From positions 1 through 10,960 of the forward strand of contig JAILHX010000119.1 in assembly GCA_024695565.1 (NCBI GenBank): a stretch of 10,960 nucleotides of DNA. The letters are read 5' to 3'. A program made the position numbers and the translations under genes. The notes under the pieces are model-generated. The model ran no database searches, had not been told where the DNA came from, and saw nothing but the letters and a program-made list of their open reading frames with translations. Shown in pieces: positions 7,299-10,960 of this stretch; the stretch's first letter is position 1; each line of letters starts with the position of its first letter. The DNA is from Saccharofermentans sp. (GTDB lineage Bacteria > Bacillota_A > Clostridia > Saccharofermentanales > Saccharofermentanaceae).

Positions 7299-7784
7299 AT
7301 GAGCGACAAGAGAACAGATTACATCAGTTGGGATGAATACTTTATGGGCGTTGCAAAGCTTGCTTCCATGAGAAGTAAGGACCCCAGCACTCAGGTAGGT
7401 GCATGCATCGTCGATAAGGACAACTACATCTTATCTGTCGGTTATAACGGATTCCCCTTAGGCTGTGATGACGAGGAGTTCCCCTGGGCGAGAGAAGGCG
7501 GAGTTCTCGATACCAAGTACGCTTTTGTCGCTCATGCAGAACTTAATGCGATCCTTAATTCCAAGGAAGGCGACCTCTCAGGCTCGACAGTCTACGTTAC
7601 GCTTTTCCCCTGCAATGAATGCACCAAGGCATTGATCCAGAAGCGTGTAGGCAAGATCGTTTATTTTGACGACAAGTATCACGATACAGACACGACCAAG
7701 GCAGCGCGCAAGATGCTTGATGCTGCCGGCATCGTTTACGAGCAGTACAAGTCCTCAGGCCGCAAAGCAGAAATCGAACTCTAA
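7299..7784 (+). CDS. dCMP deaminase (zinc cytidine deaminase superfamily)
   Basis: Deaminates dCMP to dUMP in the cytoplasm, feeding thymidylate synthesis. The protein has 161 residues, in the usual range for bacterial ComEB-type enzymes. The N-terminal block DPSTQVGACIV (28-38) and GYNGFPLGC (48-56) are hallmarks of the dCMP deaminase branch. The zinc site is complete: HAE (79-81) gives the His ligand and catalytic Glu, PCNEC (104-108) the two Cys ligands. The C-terminal part (117-161) follows the normal fold. The start at 7299 is chosen from the GGAGG at 7288-7292. The next gene begins 12 bases after the stop with its own GGAGG, so the two are probably co-transcribed, an unusual pairing of nucleotide metabolism with a cellulase. 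Related CMP/dCMP or tRNA deaminases are less likely because of the GYNGFP block. Confidence 0.93.
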   Translation: MSDKRTDYISWDEYFMGVAKLASMRSKDPSTQVGACIVDKDNYILSVGYNGFPLGCDDEEFPWAREGGVLDTKYAFVAHAELNAILNSKEGDLSGSTVYVTLFPCNECTKALIQKRVGKIVYFDDKYHDTDTTKAARKMLDAAGIVYEQYKSSGRKAEIEL

Positions 7785-7796
7785 TGGAGGCGTAAT

Positions 7797-9908
7797 ATGC
7801 GTCGCGTTTTTGAGCGGAAGATAATTCCGCTGTTTCTGTCAGTCTTATTTATTCTTTCCGTATTCAGGATCACATCATTTGCCGCACCTTCAGGTACGGC
7901 TACTCCTAATTGCTGGGGCAGCGGCGGCCAGCTGGAGATCCAGCTCTCCGGCTGCAGCGGATATAAGACTATCACGGTCGTTGCGGAATTCTCCGGCAAG
8001 ATCGACTCAGCTACAGGTTGGGGATTCGATTCATACGATATCAGCGGCAATCAGGTAACTGCTGTCTGTTCAGCCGACGGCCCGAACAGCTGGGGGTTCG
8101 ACAGCCGCGTAGGGATCCAGGTAACGGGAAGCGATGTCGATTCCGCAACTCTCATATCAATATCAGGTGATGGCACTTCAGGAAGCGTAAGCGATGAGAC
8201 TACAACTGCGACAACTTCGGCGGCTGAAACAACAGCTGCTACTACAGAGAGCACGGCTCCTGAAGCAACAACAGCTCCTGCAAAGAATGTGGAAGGCATC
8301 GAAGGTGACGACTGGCTCACGACCGTCGATTCCCACATCGTTGACATGAACGGTACGGAAGTATGGCTTACGGGCTGCAACTGGTTCGGATATAACACGG
8401 GAACCAATATTTTCGACGGCGTATGGAACTGCAATCTGGAAGACTCTCTCGAATCGATCGCAGATCACGGATTTAACGTTCTCCGCGTTCCCATGAGTGC
8501 GGAACTCCTTCTTCAGTGGAAGAACGGTGAGTATCCGGGAGCCAACTATAACCAGGCTTATAACGGCGCACTTAATTCCATGAATTCGCTTGAGATCTTC
8601 GATTATGTTCTTACTCTCTGCGAGCAGAACGGCATGAAGGTCATCATCGATATCCATACTGCGAAAACCGATGCTTCGGGACACAATCACCCGGTATGGT
8701 ACAGAGACGATATCACCGTCGATGATTTTATCGAATCGCTCTCATGGATCGCTGACAGATATAAGAACAACGACACCATCATCGGTTACGACCTGAAGAA
8801 CGAGCCTCACGGCAAAGCATCCGAGACACCCCATGCGATATGGAACGATTCCGATGATGAGAATAACTGGAAGGCAGTCGCGGAACGTGCAGGCAACGCG
8901 GTTCTCGATGCCAATCCTCATGCACTGATAATCATTGAAGGAATCCAGATCTATCCTACGGACATCAGCAGTAACAACTTCACGTCGACAAATGACGAGG
9001 ATTATTACAACACATGGTGGGGCGCAAACCTTATGGCAGTTAAGGATTATCCAATCGACTTCGGTTCGCCTGAGAGGAATGCCCAGATAGTTTATTCGCC
9101 TCACGATTACGGTCCGAGAGTTTACGAACAGCCCTGGTTCGAAGGGGGCTTTACCTACGATTCCCTTATGGAAGATGCATGGTACGATTACTGGCTCTAC
9201 ATCCAGGAGGAAGGCATAGCTCCCATATTTGTCGGTGAGTGGGGCGGCTTCATGGAAGGCGATAATCTCCTGTGGATGGAGTACTTCAGACAGCTCATCG
9301 CAGAGAAGCACCTGCATCACACATTCTGGTGCTACAACGCAAATTCCGGTGATACAGGCGGCCTTGTTAAGGACGATTTCCAGACATGGGACGAAGAGAA
9401 ATACGAGTTTGTCAGGGAAGTCCTCTGGCAGACAGAAGACGGCAAGTTCATCGGATTAGATCACGCCGTTCCGCTCGGAAGCAATGGCATTGCCCTGTCC
9501 GAATACACGGGCGTTACGATCACTCCTGCGCCTGTAACACCTGTTGCAGAGTCATCAGCAGAAGTTACGGAGGCAGCAACAGCGGAGTCAACTGACGTGC
9601 CGGCAACTGAAGTATCTGAGACTGCCGGGAACGGGAAGTCCAATTCAAATCCCAGCTTCGAGATGATCGAGAAAATAACCAAGGAACTTATTATCGCAGC
9701 TATTGTGATCGTGCTCTTGATTATCGTCGTCGCGGCTGTCAGAATAGCAGTATATAAGAGCAGAGAAAAAAAGAAATTAGAAGAGGAGATCATTCTTGAT
9801 AACAAAGACGATTCTCCTGTTGACTATAACCAGACAAATGATATAAATTCTGTCGGTGATTCCGATAACTCAAAATATTTACCGGATAATACACGAGGGG
9901 ATGAATAA
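7797..9908 (+). CDS. Membrane-anchored GH5 cellulase (endoglucanase)
   Basis: Secreted beta-1,4-glucanase tethered to the cell surface. Residues 1-29 form a signal peptide with likely cleavage after SFA. Residues 30-125 are a small beta-rich module with two WGFDS motifs (75-79, 99-103), perhaps a carbohydrate-binding module but of no family I recognise. A Thr/Ser/Ala linker (about 126-165) leads to the catalytic domain at about 170-570. GH5 landmarks are the conserved Arg in LRVP (229-232), IDIHT (284-288), YDLKNEPHG (331-339) with acid/base E336, SPHDYGP (434-440) and FVGEWGG (478-484) with nucleophile E481. The pattern is closest to subfamily GH5_1. A second linker (573-620) is followed by a hydrophobic helix (631-653), the basic stop-transfer KSREKKK (654-660) and an acidic tail to 703, giving an N-out, C-in topology. 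There is no dockerin or LPXTG, so it is neither cellulosomal nor sortase-anchored. The start has GGAGG six bases upstream. Confidence 0.94.
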   Translation: MRRVFERKIIPLFLSVLFILSVFRITSFAAPSGTATPNCWGSGGQLEIQLSGCSGYKTITVVAEFSGKIDSATGWGFDSYDISGNQVTAVCSADGPNSWGFDSRVGIQVTGSDVDSATLISISGDGTSGSVSDETTTATTSAAETTAATTESTAPEATTAPAKNVEGIEGDDWLTTVDSHIVDMNGTEVWLTGCNWFGYNTGTNIFDGVWNCNLEDSLESIADHGFNVLRVPMSAELLLQWKNGEYPGANYNQAYNGALNSMNSLEIFDYVLTLCEQNGMKVIIDIHTAKTDASGHNHPVWYRDDITVDDFIESLSWIADRYKNNDTIIGYDLKNEPHGKASETPHAIWNDSDDENNWKAVAERAGNAVLDANPHALIIIEGIQIYPTDISSNNFTSTNDEDYYNTWWGANLMAVKDYPIDFGSPERNAQIVYSPHDYGPRVYEQPWFEGGFTYDSLMEDAWYDYWLYIQEEGIAPIFVGEWGGFMEGDNLLWMEYFRQLIAEKHLHHTFWCYNANSGDTGGLVKDDFQTWDEEKYEFVREVLWQTEDGKFIGLDHAVPLGSNGIALSEYTGVTITPAPVTPVAESSAEVTEAATAESTDVPATEVSETAGNGKSNSNPSFEMIEKITKELIIAAIVIVLLIIVVAAVRIAVYKSREKKKLEEEIILDNKDDSPVDYNQTNDINSVGDSDNSKYLPDNTRGDE
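9895..9900 (+). promoter_or_regulatory. Ribosome binding site that fixes the start at 9910
   Basis: GAGGGG lies nine bases before ATG 9910. An in-frame ATG at 9901 directly abuts it and one at 9856 lies upstream, so neither can use it. The site is inside the last codons of the GH5 gene, which suggests translational coupling. Confidence 0.8.
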
Positions 9909-9909
9909 T

Positions 9910-10794
9910 ATGATTTACGGTGCTTTACCTGATTTCTTAGAGAACAACCGTCAGATCGGTTTTATCATGCTCGGCTTTGCTGCAGTCGCATTCGTCATTA
10001 TTGTCATTGTTCTCAACATTGCCAATGCCAGAGACAGGCAAAGAGATAAGCTTGACGAGAAACTCGAGAAGAGAAAAAAGGGCGAGCAGATCATTCACAA
10101 TGTTGAAGCCAGAGAGCACAGGCCTGAAGAAAAGAAGATAAATCAGGTCAAGCGTGAGACCAGAGATCCCAAGAAGAAGGCTGAAGAAGAAGCTGCCGAG
10201 AAGAACATGCTCCTCGGGGGAAAGAGCGAAGCCCAGCTCGCTAAAAAGGATGCCACCCAGGTCTTCGGCGCTCTTGGAGTTAACTCCAGAAAAGTAAAGC
10301 AGATGGATAAGGAGAGGGAACAGATAATCATCAACGGTTATCTCCAGAAGTCCAATACCGCACCCATCAGACCCGTCTATTCAAATACACTTGCTGCCCG
10401 CCAGCAGCAGAGGAAAGAACTCGAGTCCGATACATACGGAGCAGAGGCTGAAACGCCTGCACTCGTTATGGATTCCGCTGCTCCTTCCAAGGTTAAGATC
10501 ACTAATTCACCCTTCAAAAACAAGAAGGTCAAGCCTACTGAATTAAAACCGCCCACGGCTGCCAGAGTCGACGGTCCCCAGGTACCCGAAGAGCCCGATA
10601 CCACATACGGTTCTGCCATGAGACCCGTTGTCGGTTCGGAGGTCTCCAATGCTGAGGTCGATTTTGTAGCTGAGGTTCAGGAAGAAAAACCGGACATCAT
10701 GAAGACCGGTGAAGAGGCGATCCTTCCTGCTGCAGAACAGCCCGTCGAAGGCTTTGCTCCGAGCTCTGATCTCCCTGAAAACGGTGACGCCTAA
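9910..10794 (+). CDS. Unknown single-pass membrane protein with charged coiled-coil and disordered tail
   Basis: I do not recognise a family. From the chosen start the product has 294 residues. A short N-terminal segment (1-15) is followed by one hydrophobic helix (about 16-38) with no cleavage site. The basic RDRQRDK directly after it, against an acidic N-terminus, puts the rest in the cytoplasm by the positive-inside rule. Residues 41-100 are densely charged (many Lys, Arg, Glu) and likely helical or coiled-coil; the remainder is rich in Pro, Ala, Glu and Val and probably disordered, with two short similar motifs DTYGAEA (174-180) and TTYGSAM (231-237). The gene starts one base after the GH5 stop, with its ribosome binding site inside GH5, so the pair is almost certainly co-translated. 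A role as cytoplasmic partner of the cellulase tail or as a scaffold is conceivable but not shown. No catalytic motif is visible. Confidence 0.82.
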   Translation: MIYGALPDFLENNRQIGFIMLGFAAVAFVIIVIVLNIANARDRQRDKLDEKLEKRKKGEQIIHNVEAREHRPEEKKINQVKRETRDPKKKAEEEAAEKNMLLGGKSEAQLAKKDATQVFGALGVNSRKVKQMDKEREQIIINGYLQKSNTAPIRPVYSNTLAARQQQRKELESDTYGAEAETPALVMDSAAPSKVKITNSPFKNKKVKPTELKPPTAARVDGPQVPEEPDTTYGSAMRPVVGSEVSNAEVDFVAEVQEEKPDIMKTGEEAILPAAEQPVEGFAPSSDLPENGDA

Positions 10795-10842
10795 AAACCG
10801 CTTCTCCATTGAGTTATAAGCATCAGCAGGCTCCTTTGTTAC

Positions 10843-10870
10843 TTGAAAAACAAGGTATGCACTGTATAAT
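10843..10870 (+). promoter_or_regulatory. Strong sigma-A-type promoter of the last gene
   Basis: TTGAAA (10843-10848) and TATAAT (10865-10870) are spaced 16 bp, the best promoter match in the window. Transcription would start near 10877, just before the hairpin at 10879-10900, leaving a leader of about 53 nt. Confidence 0.75.
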
Positions 10871-10878
10871 TTAATTAT

Positions 10879-10900
10879 CTTCTAATATGTTTATTAGAAG
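10879..10900 (+). other. 5'-terminal leader stem-loop
   Basis: A perfect 8-bp inverted repeat (CTTCTAAT and ATTAGAAG) encloses the loop ATGTTT, at the predicted extreme 5' end of the transcript. Such 5' stem-loops are known to stabilise mRNAs in Firmicutes. It is AU-rich and not followed at once by a U-run, so termination is less likely. Confidence 0.5.
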
Positions 10901-10929
10901 GTGTGTGCTTTACTTTGGAGGAATTATTG

Positions 10930-10960
10930 ATGTCGGGTAGCTATTCGGGGCGCTCTCCGC
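10930..10960 (+). CDS. Start of an unidentified gene (3' truncated)
   Basis: ATG at 10930 has GGAGG at 10917-10921 (eight-base spacing) and an upstream promoter. Only ten residues are visible (MSGSYSGRSP), a Ser/Gly-rich N-terminus that is not enough to identify the product. Confidence 0.65.
   Translation, partial: MSGSYSGRSP

Noticed and set aside
8199..8285. Thr/Ala-rich repeat-like stretch in the cellulase
   Set aside because: It is an ordinary low-complexity inter-domain linker of secreted glycoside hydrolases, not a DNA repeat array or CRISPR.
9856..9909. Upstream starts (9856, 9901) for the last complete gene
   Set aside because: ATG 9856 has no ribosome binding site, and ATG 9901 touches the GAGGGG with no spacer. 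ATG 9910 has proper spacing.
10833..10855. Imperfect hairpin CCTTTGTT / AACAAGG after the unknown membrane protein gene
   Set aside because: The stem is 7 bp with a bulge, lacks a T-run and overlaps the -35 box of the next promoter, so I do not call it a terminator.

Overview
The window reads as a chromosomal segment of an anaerobic, fermentative, plant-fibre-degrading Clostridia, probably a gut or rumen member of the Oscillospiraceae/Saccharofermentans type. The evidence is an [FeFe] hydrogenase, a membrane-tethered GH5 cellulase, a LacI-type sensor fused to GGDEF, strong GGAGG-type ribosome binding sites, TATAAT -10 boxes and moderate GC content. This placement is inference; no marker gene fixes the taxon. 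No mobile element, CRISPR array, tRNA or rRNA was seen.

Layout: (1) 1-905 is the C-terminal half of an [FeFe] hydrogenase catalytic subunit, closed by a strong terminator at 931-960. (2) 1088-3007 encodes a soluble LacI/PBP-like ligand-binding domain fused to a GGDEF diguanylate cyclase, with its own promoter and a 20-bp-pitch direct repeat upstream. (3) 3013-6015 on the minus strand encodes a 1000-residue polytopic GT-C-like membrane protein. It converges on gene 2 with a 5-bp gap and carries a huge acidic disordered loop. (4) 6157-7194 is a D-Ala-D-Ala ligase homologue, divergent from gene 3. (5) 7299-10794 is a tight three-gene cluster: a dCMP deaminase, a GH5 cellulase with signal peptide and C-terminal membrane anchor, and an unknown single-pass membrane protein. 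(6) A new promoter and leader hairpin at 10843-10900 precede a gene that runs off the right edge from 10930.

How the genes may work together: hydrogenase disposes of fermentation reductant; the GH5 enzyme would attack beta-glucan at the cell surface; the GT-C-like protein and Ddl act in envelope construction; the LacI-GGDEF protein would turn an intracellular small molecule, plausibly a sugar, into a c-di-GMP signal. A link between the sensor and the cellulase is only suggested by proximity. The least explained elements are the acidic loop with five FG[DE] motifs in the GT-C-like protein, the inverted membrane anchoring of the cellulase with its cytoplasmic tail and coupled partner gene, and the hairpin leaders before the dCMP deaminase and the last gene. 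Two starts were set by ribosome binding sites rather than by the longest reading frame: 7299 instead of 7269, and 9910 instead of 9856.
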